Assembly: GCA_016765685.1 (NCBI GenBank)
Contig: JAESPR010000015.1
Coordinates: forward strand, 1 to 38,050
Length of the DNA stretch: 38,050 bases
Source: Colwellia sp.
Lineage (GTDB): Bacteria; Pseudomonadota; Gammaproteobacteria; Enterobacterales; Alteromonadaceae
Direction: 5' to 3'
Numbering within the stretch: position 1 is the first letter of the stretch; every line of letters starts with the position of its first letter. Of the stretch, positions 14,950 through 20,477 are shown in pieces. The notes beneath the pieces were generated by a model. That model saw nothing but the letters and a program-made list of their open reading frames with translations. It did not search any database and was not told the origin of the DNA. Position numbers and translations under genes: made by a program.

Positions 14950-15115
14950 CAATTATCACGGACATGTAACAATTAAAGTTACCGGTCCCAAAGGCACCAT
15001 AGAGACGACATGCAGAGACATATATTCAGAGTTAAATTTAACCGAGACTATAAAAACCTCAACTTTAGCCGCTGTGTCCGCGTACAACGAAATTAAAGGA
15101 GAGAATGATGCATAG
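14942..15115 (+). CDS. Small unknown protein
   Basis: 57 residues (MSSNYHGHVTIKVTGPKGTI), beta-rich first half, helical second half, ending IKGENDA. It overlaps the upstream stop by 8 bases and contains the next ribosome site in its last codons. Too short to assign. Confidence 0.62.
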   Translation: MSSNYHGHVTIKVTGPKGTIETTCRDIYSELNLTETIKTSTLAAVSAYNEIKGENDA

Positions 15116-15272
15116 GAATTTATATTCAGCCGGGATGCTTGGGGTTATTATTTGTGTTTATTGGGGCGCTGTTATCGCAGGTTCAGAGTTTGCAACAATC
15201 AACCTTGTGTATGGCTCATTCGGCGCTCAATTCTTACTATGGTTTTTAGATAAAGGAGAAGGTGATGAATAG
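15108..15272 (+). CDS. Small two-pass membrane protein
   Basis: 54 residues (ATG 15108; 15105 is the alternative). Hydrophobic stretches at about 8-25 and 33-48, with ending DKGEGDE created by the embedded ribosome site. Coupled to both neighbours. Function unknown. Confidence 0.6.
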   Translation: MHRNLYSAGMLGVIICVYWGAVIAGSEFATINLVYGSFGAQFLLWFLDKGEGDE

Positions 15273-15600
15273 TGAAGACAAGGAGCTTATAGACACGGCG
15301 GCGCTTGTAATTGAATTACTTGCGGACAAGGTTCCTGATGAAGCCACAGAGCACGCTTCCACTAAATATCTAATTAAAGAGTTGCGGTTACTAGCGGCCC
15401 GCAGCGATAGCGAGGACACAAGCCCGGTTACGGGAACCCCTCAACATACTGAACTATATAACACAGTAAAAGAATTCATAGAAGACAACGAGATCAAAAA
15501 CCGCGCCAACATTACAGAAGGAGGGTGTTTTGACTACGTAAAATACTTAATCGAAGAGCTTTGTGAAATTGTTGGGTACTACAAGGAAGAGGAAGAATAA
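15265..15600 (+). CDS. Unknown acidic protein, N-terminal paralogue of 14332
   Basis: 111 residues from the ATG at 15265 (AAGGAG 7 bases upstream; a GTG at 15262 is too close). Its N-terminal helix matches that of the 14332 product; the C-terminal half is acidic (VGYYKEEEE). It includes the string ACTAGCGGCCC at 15390-15400, also seen in the repeated RNA elements downstream, probably by chance. No known domain. Confidence 0.7.
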   Translation: MNSEDKELIDTAALVIELLADKVPDEATEHASTKYLIKELRLLAARSDSEDTSPVTGTPQHTELYNTVKEFIEDNEIKNRANITEGGCFDYVKYLIEELCEIVGYYKEEEE

Positions 15601-15830
15601 TGACTCCTAAACAGTTTAAAACAATAAGAACCAAACTAGGTCTAACCCAGAAAGCTCTAGCAGAAGCCCTAGGCTACAAAACCACATCTGTAAGCTCATG
15701 GGAGCAAGGAAGACGTCCTATCGGCCCTAGAGTTGAGAAGGCAGTTACCACAATGATGAGAACGAGCTTTAGAATGGATGCGGTATTACACCTAACAAGA
15801 AGCTGTTCTGTAGGAGAACAAGATGAGTAA
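15600..15830 (+). CDS. XRE-family HTH protein
   Basis: 76 residues. The first 50 (MTPKQFKTIRTKLGLTQKAL, then GYKTTSVSSWEQGRRP) are a textbook XRE/Cro helix-turn-helix, residues about 5-48. The short C-terminal part may be a dimerisation tail. Second HTH regulator in the genome. Its place deep in a long operon suggests modulation of late or host genes rather than a lysogeny switch. Confidence 0.85.
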   Translation: MTPKQFKTIRTKLGLTQKALAEALGYKTTSVSSWEQGRRPIGPRVEKAVTTMMRTSFRMDAVLHLTRSCSVGEQDE

Positions 15831-16050
15831 AGATATAGATGACGGTGGGCCAGCGTATCCAGAGTTGCTGATGGACCTTGACGGGGACGCTATCGGGGAA
15901 GGGGGAATGTCTCTACGTGATTATTTCGCCGGGCAAGCACTGGCTGGATTTTGTGCAAATAGAGACCTCTTAGACCCAGAAGACGTATCTCAATGGTCTT
16001 ATGGTCACGCCGACGCCATGCTAGCAGCAAGAGGAGGTAAGGATGATTGA
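15823..16050 (+). CDS. Common phage protein of unknown function (GGPAYP...LRDYFA motif)
   Basis: 75 residues. DDGGPAYPEL near the start, GGMSLRDYFAGQALAGFCAN in the middle and YGHADAMLAARGG at the end reproduce a small protein found in many phages and prophages, whose role is unknown. Overlaps the HTH gene by 8 bases. Confidence 0.85.
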   Translation: MSKDIDDGGPAYPELLMDLDGDAIGEGGMSLRDYFAGQALAGFCANRDLLDPEDVSQWSYGHADAMLAARGGKDD

Positions 16051-16141
16051 TTGGAGGTGTTTATTTGGTTTCCATATATGGCACACGTGGGATTACGGAA
16101 TAAACTGCGCTAGATGCAATAAACAAAGGAGAACCCAATGA
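16043..16141 (+). CDS. Mini zinc-ribbon-like protein
   Basis: 32 residues (MIDWRCLFGFHIWHTWDYGI...). A Cys-Leu-Phe-Gly-(F)-His-x-W start and a CARC pair near the end recall the tiny CxLFGHxW...CxxC prophage proteins (DUF1660-like). Overlaps both neighbours, its stop sharing ATGA with the next start. Confidence 0.55.
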   Translation: MIDWRCLFGFHIWHTWDYGINCARCNKQRRTQ

Positions 16142-16425
16142 GTGAATCATACGGAGATAGAATGAAGCGGCGTGAAGAAGAGGCTGAAGACCAGCTAGTG
16201 CAAGAGGCTTACGAGCTAGGCATGAAGGAACAGTTTCAGAGAGATATTGCTAAAATGACAAAATTGCACGGTGCGCTAAGGCCATTCGCTGTATATTCCA
16301 AGGCCATTTTAGATCACTTCCCCTCAAATGGCGGTCACACTTTAATGTGTCCCGATGGTCCGGTTTCTATTGAGCGTGATGATTTTAAAGCTGCGATTGA
16401 AGCAATGGGAGAACCCAATGAGTAA
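16138..16425 (+). CDS. Unknown helical protein
   Basis: 95 residues. N-terminal charged helix (DRMKRREEEAEDQLVQEAYE), followed by a mixed part with PSNGGHTLMCPDGPVS. Ends AMGEPNE, with the next ribosome site in these codons. AAAGGAGAACCC precedes the ATG. Confidence 0.72.
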   Translation: MSESYGDRMKRREEEAEDQLVQEAYELGMKEQFQRDIAKMTKLHGALRPFAVYSKAILDHFPSNGGHTLMCPDGPVSIERDDFKAAIEAMGEPNE

Positions 16426-16492
16426 CATACCCGGTGTAAGCCTTACAGCCGCAACAGGCCGTTATAGAGCTATCGAAGATAAGGGAGTATGA
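16418..16492 (+). CDS. Possible 24-residue leader-size peptide
   Basis: MSNIPGVSLTAATGRYRAI... is read from an ATG with GGGAGAACCC upstream, identical to the site used by the gene before it, and ends 1 base before the next ATG. Its length makes it doubtful; it may serve translational coupling only. Confidence 0.4.
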   Translation: MSNIPGVSLTAATGRYRAIEDKGV

Positions 16493-16493
16493 G

Positions 16494-16751
16494 ATGAAAC
16501 TGTTTGAAGCATTAGAAGCCGGGGTATTGGTACTATTCGGGACACTCACCATGATGTCGGCATTTTTTGGGTTGGTGTGGGTTATGATAAACTTAGTTGT
16601 AGTTGGTTCTGCCTATGCCTCAACCGGGGTGCTCCAATTAGAAGAAGAAGCAGCAAGGGCCGGATTGTATATTTTAGGGGTTTTCGGAATCTCTTTATTG
16701 ATAGCCTCTCCAGCCTTATTAAGATTAAAGCCTTGGGAAGATATCAGGTAA
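16494..16751 (+). CDS. Small three-pass membrane protein
   Basis: 85 residues with hydrophobic segments at about 9-24, 25-43 and 57-76, last gene before the 464-base gene-free region. Unknown function. No terminator with a T-tract follows. Confidence 0.68.
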   Translation: MKLFEALEAGVLVLFGTLTMMSAFFGLVWVMINLVVVGSAYASTGVLQLEEEAARAGLYILGVFGISLLIASPALLRLKPWEDIR

Positions 16752-16752
16752 T

Positions 16753-16778
16753 TAGGAATACGTTCCTATTGCTATACT
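16753..16778 (+). promoter_or_regulatory. Palindromic operator and extended -10 promoter for the structured RNA
   Basis: TAGGAA-TACG-TTCCTA (16753-16768) is a perfect 6-bp inverted repeat. Directly after it TTGCTATACT gives an extended -10 (TG at 16770-16771, TATACT at 16773-16778). No good -35 exists at 16-18 bases, as expected for an extended -10 or an activator-dependent promoter with a bound palindrome in the spacer. Predicted transcript start about 16785. Confidence 0.45.
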
Positions 16779-16784
16779 AACCGA

Positions 16785-17185
16785 AATATGACTAGATAGA
16801 AAAAGGCCGGGCGATCCCCTAAAGAAACCCCGGCCTGTTGATGATGCGGATCTTCCACGAACGCACCACCCACCCTTTTAATACCATAAACGTGGAAACC
16901 TGCAAGTCAGAGGCGTCCCGAGGCCTTGCAGTATATCAGCGTGGTACTCGGGGTGCTGTATCAAACCACGCAACCGACTCCTAAGTTCGAACGGATGATA
17001 CGTGGTGGAACCTTATCTGCCAAAAGTAGCGAACAACCGACACTCTTAAGGATTGAGTGAAGGGCCAATGCGGTGGGATGGCTCCGACAGTCATAGCATA
17101 CTGCTTGGTAGGACGAACACGACCTTAATGGTGGTGCTAGTCCTCCTATGCCTGCTGCTCAGGGAATCACCAACAGTCATCAAGG
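16785..17185 (+). ncRNA. Large structured non-coding RNA candidate, unknown class
   Basis: No ORF. Helices found by hand: P1 16804-16811/16829-16836 (8 bp); closing helix P2 16838-16844/17177-17183 (TTGATGA/TCATCAA); inside it P3 16853-16859/16891-16897, P4 16900-16906/16925-16931, P5 16939-16945/16965-16971 (7 bp each), P6 16985-16989/17030-17034 with inner GATA/TATC, P7 17041-17045/17055-17059, P8 17062-17066/17080-17084 (one G-U), P9 17101-17109/17169-17176 with one bulge, P9a 17110-17114/17140-17144 topped by 17118-17124/17130-17136 (one mismatch), P9b 17151-17154/17160-17163. Loop-loop pairs: P4-P5 CCCGAG/CTCGGG; P3-P8 CCCACC/GGTGGG. Tandem hairpins inside a closing helix recall the large phage and bacterial RNAs GOLLD and ROOL in style, but I do not recognise a match. 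Confidence 0.7.
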
Positions 17186-17193
17186 CTAAGTAA

Positions 17194-17204
17194 GTAACAG
17201 TTAC
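17194..17204. promoter_or_regulatory. Short palindrome upstream of the HNH gene
   Basis: GTAAC-A-GTTAC is an odd-centred perfect palindrome 11 bases before the ATG at 17216, in the space between the structured RNA and the HNH gene. Could be an operator or a small hairpin controlling translation; no promoter hexamers stand out. Confidence 0.3.
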
Positions 17205-17215
17205 AGGGTTTAAAT

Positions 17216-17623
17216 ATGGTTAGCATTGTCGAACAAATGGCTAGATCAATGGAAGCTCATGGCCTTCATGACTGTGCTAATGATTTAAGGTCGCAAAAGA
17301 AGTCTATTTATAAAAGACCTATTGCTAAGCCAAAGAAGACGAAGAAGCGTAAGAAGAAGAAAAATTTGCCCGCCAACAATAAAAGTAAGTCGTTTTATAA
17401 ATCGGTCGAATGGAGAAGACTGAGATATGACGCATTGGTTAAGCATGGTGGCTCTTGCTTAGCATGTGGTCGAAGCGCGAAAGATGGCGTGATTATGAAT
17501 GTGGACCATATTAAGCCTAGGGCCAAATACCCAGAATTAGCAATGGATTTAAATAATCTACAAGTTCTATGCGGTGGGTGTAACCAAGGCAAAGGTAACC
17601 GAGACGAAACGGATTGGCGTTAG
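17216..17623 (+). CDS. HNH endonuclease downstream of the structured RNA
   Basis: 135 residues. Residues 1-55 are highly basic (Lys/Arg runs at about 38-50). The HNH domain follows: SFYKSVEWRRLRYDALVKHG, CLACG, VDHIKPRAKYPELAMDLNNL, LCGGCNQGKGNRDETDW, with two CxxC pairs for zinc and the His-Asn-His catalytic pattern. Similar to free-standing phage HNH nucleases that assist packaging or cut foreign DNA. No RuvC-like part, so it is not an IscB-type RNA-guided nuclease. Weak ribosome site (CAGGG), which is unusual in this operon. Confidence 0.88.
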   Translation: MVSIVEQMARSMEAHGLHDCANDLRSQKKSIYKRPIAKPKKTKKRKKKKNLPANNKSKSFYKSVEWRRLRYDALVKHGGSCLACGRSAKDGVIMNVDHIKPRAKYPELAMDLNNLQVLCGGCNQGKGNRDETDWR

Positions 17624-17677
17624 TCACGGAAGGAAAGCGACAGCGTTATGGAAGAATGAATTTAAAAGGAGAGAGTG

Positions 17678-18313
17678 ATGATTAAATCGGTTTATAGAAA
17701 AGTCTGGAACCCCACACCAATTAAGTTCCCTAAATTTTCGGGTGAACGCATTATGATGATGCCTGTTGTTCTTGGATGGGTTGACGGCATACCGATACAA
17801 TACCGAAAGCTTGTTACTCGCTTGTATGATGTGATGGAGCGTAGGTTTGCCAATAATCATCATATTGGGTACCTGTCCATTGACGAGCAAATTCTAGAGC
17901 CGTCACAGACGTTACGACGCGCGGGGCTGCATGTGGATGGATATTACCAAGGACGCGCTGGGGCATGGGCTGGTGGCGGAGGTTGGGGTAGTGCAGGCAA
18001 TGGAATGTTAACCATTTCAAGCACACCTCATTGTAAGGCTTATCTTGGTACTATTGAAGGAGAACCGGGACCTGAAGGTGAATGCGACCACCTAGATATT
18101 AATATTGAGGGTGAAGTTTTCGAAGCGGGTCATATTTATTGGGTTGATGGGTCGTGTGTTCATGAATCATTGCCAGTAAAAAGGAAGACCAAACGCCAAT
18201 TTGTAAGACTATCTATGCCGAGCAACGGACCTTGGTTTGAGGGGTACACGGAAAATCCTACAGGGGTTAAGCCGTCGAATGAAATCTTGCCCGCTAGAGA
18301 GAAGTTTATGTAA
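17678..18313 (+). CDS. 2-oxoglutarate/Fe(II)-dependent oxygenase-like protein
   Basis: 211 residues from the ATG at 17678 (AAAGGAGAG upstream; a GTG at 17675 is an alternative). The ordered iron site is visible: RAGLHVDGYY supplies His85 and Asp87, GHIYWVDGSCVHESLP supplies His162, and RQFVRLS (173-179) supplies the 2-oxoglutarate-binding Arg, all in a beta-rich double-stranded beta-helix context. A Gly-rich loop (WAGGGGWGSAGNG, 97-109) lies between. Family members hydroxylate proteins, nucleic acids or small molecules; phage relatives exist but the substrate cannot be told here. Between HNH gene and small membrane genes. Confidence 0.75.
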   Translation: MIKSVYRKVWNPTPIKFPKFSGERIMMMPVVLGWVDGIPIQYRKLVTRLYDVMERRFANNHHIGYLSIDEQILEPSQTLRRAGLHVDGYYQGRAGAWAGGGGWGSAGNGMLTISSTPHCKAYLGTIEGEPGPEGECDHLDINIEGEVFEAGHIYWVDGSCVHESLPVKRKTKRQFVRLSMPSNGPWFEGYTENPTGVKPSNEILPAREKFM

Positions 18314-18315
18314 TT

Positions 18316-18350
18316 ACTAGCGGCCCTACAGGACCGCACACGGTTACGTG
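18316..18350 (+). other. Two-hairpin RNA element, copy A
   Basis: Just after the oxygenase stop: ACTAGCGG..., hairpin 1 GCGG/CCGC (18320-18323/18334-18337) with inner CC/GG, hairpin 2 CACG-GTTA-CGTG (18339-18350). Same design as copies B and C but hairpin 2 uses different pairs (CACG/CGTG instead of CCTC/GAGG), i.e. compensatory change. Confidence 0.7.
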
Positions 18351-18396
18351 AACCCTATATTAAGTTATGGAAGAACAACAATTAAAGGAGAACGAG

Positions 18397-18585
18397 ATGA
18401 GTATTGTTGAAGGAGCGATGTTCAGCATTTTATATATCATCCTAGGAGCGGCGATTTTAAACGACGTTTATACGTTATCCCCCGAAACAAAGGATAAAGC
18501 TGTTCGCGCTTGTATTATGTTTGGCGTGTTTTGGTTTTTTATCCTTCCTGCTGCAGCGCTTTACGCACTTATTAGCGGCCCATAG
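18397..18585 (+). CDS. Small two-pass membrane protein
   Basis: 62 residues from the ATG at 18397 (AAAGGAGAACGAG upstream); the ATG at 18367 lacks a ribosome site. Hydrophobic segments at about 7-25 and 38-58. The last codons and the stop lie inside RNA element copy B, so ISGP at the C-terminus is partly set by the RNA. Unknown function. Confidence 0.66.
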   Translation: MSIVEGAMFSILYIILGAAILNDVYTLSPETKDKAVRACIMFGVFWFFILPAAALYALISGP

Positions 18586-18605
18586 GAAACGCACCTCACT
18601 AGAGG
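18571..18605 (+). other. Two-hairpin RNA element, copy B
   Basis: Hairpin 1 GCG/CGC (18575-18577/18590-18592) with inner CC-CATA-GG; hairpin 2 CCTC-ACTA-GAGG (18594-18605). It contains the stop codon of the gene at 18397. Position 78 of hairpin 1 is unpaired, the weakest of the three copies. Confidence 0.65.
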
Positions 18606-18623
18606 AACATAAAGGAGAACACC

Positions 18624-18908
18624 ATGACCATTTGGACTGGCGCGCCTATCACAGGCTCAAGGATTTGCTATGTAGGCCTTAATAAAGAGGAAGTAACTTG
18701 CGAGTTAGAAATCCTACACTGCGCATCACCCAGAAACTTAGTCAGCTTTATTGCTAATTTAAATTCTCACTTAAAGGAAATACCAATTGAGTTCAGGGAG
18801 GCCGCAACTATTAGTATGAAACATACTACGGGCTGGGAAGGTTTCCCAGATACAACCTATTATTTCCAGTATGTTCGCCCGGCAATTAAAGGAGAACACC
18901 ATGAGTAA
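18624..18908 (+). CDS. Unknown beta-rich protein
   Basis: 94 residues with a strong AAAGGAGAACACC before the ATG. Mixed fold with paired Cys (CYV...CELEILHC) and an aromatic end (TTYYFQYVRPAIKGEHHE). The final KGEHHE comes from the embedded ribosome site of the next gene. No recognised domain. Confidence 0.72.
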   Translation: MTIWTGAPITGSRICYVGLNKEEVTCELEILHCASPRNLVSFIANLNSHLKEIPIEFREAATISMKHTTGWEGFPDTTYYFQYVRPAIKGEHHE

Positions 18909-19245
18909 AGAGGATAAATGTAAGGCCAATGTGGAGACGTTAGAAAAAGAGCTAAAACATTTAAACGCCCTTATGCTCCCCACACAGCAAAAGATTAGCA
19001 AGATCGGCATTCAATTACAGGAAGCTAGGCAGCTACTAATTGATGCCCGTAAGAAGCCAAGAGTAAGCGACCACGCGGTGATTAGATTTTTAGAGAGGCA
19101 TTATGGCTTCGACTTCGAAAAACAGCGTGGTGAGCTTATGACAAGCACGGTTAAAGCGGCCATGCAGTTAGGCGCAACACGCGTTAAATGCCATGGTTAT
19201 AAATTAGTTCTTGAAGGTAACACTGTCGTTACAGTTATAGATTAA
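18901..19245 (+). CDS. Phage protein with coiled-coil and conserved C-terminal domain
   Basis: 114 residues from the ATG at 18901. An N-terminal coiled coil (VETLEKELKHLNALMLPTQQ) precedes SDHAVIRFLERHYGFDFEKQ and a beta-hairpin ending GYKLVLEGNTVVTVID. The C-terminal module DHAVxRFLER...TVVTV is a frequently seen small phage domain of unknown role. AAAGGAGAACACC upstream. Confidence 0.76.
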   Translation: MSKEDKCKANVETLEKELKHLNALMLPTQQKISKIGIQLQEARQLLIDARKKPRVSDHAVIRFLERHYGFDFEKQRGELMTSTVKAAMQLGATRVKCHGYKLVLEGNTVVTVID

Positions 19246-19255
19246 GGAAAAGAAA

Positions 19256-19402
19256 ATGAATAAGTTTGAAGAAATCAATATGAGATTTAAGCAGCAAGGT
19301 ATTAAGGCTGTAATTGTGGCCGTTATTTTAGGAATCGTCCTAATTACAGGAGTCGTGACCGTCATAGGCACTATTGCTAGATTTATAGTCTCGCTATTTT
19401 AG
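19256..19402 (+). CDS. Small single-pass membrane protein
   Basis: 48 residues: a short charged start (MNKFEEINMRFKQQGIK) and one long, very hydrophobic Val/Ile helix (about 18-42), ending SLF. AAGGAAAAG lies before the ATG. Unknown function. Confidence 0.6.
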   Translation: MNKFEEINMRFKQQGIKAVIVAVILGIVLITGVVTVIGTIARFIVSLF

Positions 19403-19419
19403 AAACAAAGGAGAGAGTG

Positions 19420-19641
19420 ATGACTAAGCGAAAATGTCCAAACTGTGAACGATCTATTAGCGGGCATCCAAATAAAAAGTTTTGCGGCTCTCGATGCAAA
19501 GACAAGTTCCATAATAAACACAATCCTAGAGGGCTCGGCTTAAGGGCTATAAAAAACCCTAGAGTGATCGAAGAGTACGAGGGCGGCACCAGTTTATTTT
19601 ACGCTAATTGGTCTGAATCTGAAGGCGGAGACGTTAACTAG
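19420..19641 (+). CDS. Zinc-ribbon protein
   Basis: 73 residues from ATG 19420 (GTG 19417 possible). CPNCERSISGHPNKKFCGSRC gives four zinc ligands (Cys6, Cys9, Cys22, Cys26), followed by KDKFHNKHNP, as in short phage Cys4 proteins. The C-terminal half is acidic and aromatic. Its stop is within RNA element copy C. Confidence 0.75.
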   Translation: MTKRKCPNCERSISGHPNKKFCGSRCKDKFHNKHNPRGLGLRAIKNPRVIEEYEGGTSLFYANWSESEGGDVN

Positions 19642-19671
19642 CGGACCCACTGGACCGCACCTCGCTAGAGG
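19637..19671 (+). other. Two-hairpin RNA element, copy C
   Basis: Hairpin 1 GCGG/CCGC (19641-19644/19655-19658) with inner CC-CACT-GG and an A-A mismatch; hairpin 2 CCTC-GCTA-GAGG (19660-19671). Overlaps the stop of the zinc-ribbon gene and precedes the gene at 19705 by about 33 bases. Confidence 0.7.
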
Positions 19672-19704
19672 CACCTAACATACTGGTTATTAAAGGAGAG
19701 AACA

Positions 19705-20073
19705 ATGACTATAGATAAAGACAAGACATATAAAACCCAAGACGGTAGGGAGGTAAGAATCTATTCTGTAGATGGGTCTTATATATTCTGTGTTCACGGA
19801 GCGTTTAATGGACCACATGGCTGGGTTGCGGCTCAGTGGACGGCGCACGGGTTCTCTGAAATAGGCAAAAGTGGCCTACCTCTCGACCTCATAGAAGTAA
19901 AACCCCGTATTAAGCAGACACTCCACGTTAATCTATTTGTGAAACCGGGCGGGGATATTTTCTCTGAGAGGTATGCGGCAAAAGTAGACGCTGATCGGTT
20001 CGCAGAAGGTAGAGACGCATATGTCAAAATAGAGATAGACGTGCCGTTCGGAGAGGGTTTAGACAATGAGTAG
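19705..20073 (+). CDS. Unknown phage protein (KTQDGREVRIY start)
   Basis: 122 residues. The opening YKTQDGREVRIYSVDGSYIF, with a Trp/Gly-rich middle (GPHGWVAAQWT), recalls a small beta-barrel domain recurrent in phage genomes with no known function. The second half (KQTLHVNLFVKPGGDIFSER) is a separate beta-rich segment. Strong AAAGGAGAGAACA ribosome site. Confidence 0.74.
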   Translation: MTIDKDKTYKTQDGREVRIYSVDGSYIFCVHGAFNGPHGWVAAQWTAHGFSEIGKSGLPLDLIEVKPRIKQTLHVNLFVKPGGDIFSERYAAKVDADRFAEGRDAYVKIEIDVPFGEGLDNE

Positions 20074-20284
20074 GATAGATGAGATAAAAACGCGGATGGC
20101 AAGCTTAATTGACCTTGATGGCAGTCTTGAAAAACATCGGTCTGCTACAAAAGCTAGTTTAGCGTTTAATTACAAACATATTGATGATATTCAATACCTA
20201 CTAGACGAGGTAGAGAGGCTTGAGCGGGAGGTTGACTTGCTTGATGGCGACTTAAGGGACTCCGGGTGGCAGCACAATGAGTAA
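20066..20284 (+). CDS. Small coiled-coil protein
   Basis: 72 residues, almost entirely helical with heptads between about 35 and 65 (DDIQYLLDEVERLEREVDLL). Overlaps both neighbours by 8 bases. Unknown function. Confidence 0.7.
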   Translation: MSRIDEIKTRMASLIDLDGSLEKHRSATKASLAFNYKHIDDIQYLLDEVERLEREVDLLDGDLRDSGWQHNE

Positions 20285-20477
20285 GGTTATAGACAAAGCC
20301 AAGGAGCGGGACAGAGTCCTAAAGGAGAATAAGGATAGAGCAGAGTACTTAAAACACCTTCACGAGCAAGGCGAAGTCTTGATGGAAGATATGCAGATAC
20401 TGATGGGTGTACTATGTGTTTTCGTGGTGGTTATTCTTGGGTTCTTTGCGCTTCATCTTTGGGAGAGGTTTCTATGA
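20277..20477 (+). CDS. Tail-anchored small membrane protein
   Basis: 66 residues: a charged N-terminal helix (MSKVIDKAKERDRVLKENKD) and a C-terminal hydrophobic segment (about 40-60). Its end overlaps the next ATG by 4 bases. Unknown function. Confidence 0.66.
   Translation: MSKVIDKAKERDRVLKENKDRAEYLKHLHEQGEVLMEDMQILMGVLCVFVVVILGFFALHLWERFL

Noticed and set aside
15390-15400. Fourth copy of the two-hairpin element (ACTAGCGGCCC match)
   Set aside because: It is inside a coding region and neither hairpin can be completed downstream.
16981-17000. GTTCGAAC inside the structured RNA, like a tRNA T-loop
   Set aside because: No acceptor stem, anticodon arm or CCA context can be built around it; the sequence takes part in helix P6 instead.
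16752-17215. Group I or group II intron with a homing HNH gene
   Set aside because: Flanking genes are complete with their own starts and stops, no split gene is apparent, and I find neither the P7/guanosine-site elements nor a domain V.
16785-17623. IscB-type RNA-guided nuclease with guide RNA
   Set aside because: The HNH protein is 135 residues and has no RuvC motifs, bridge helix or PLMP domain.
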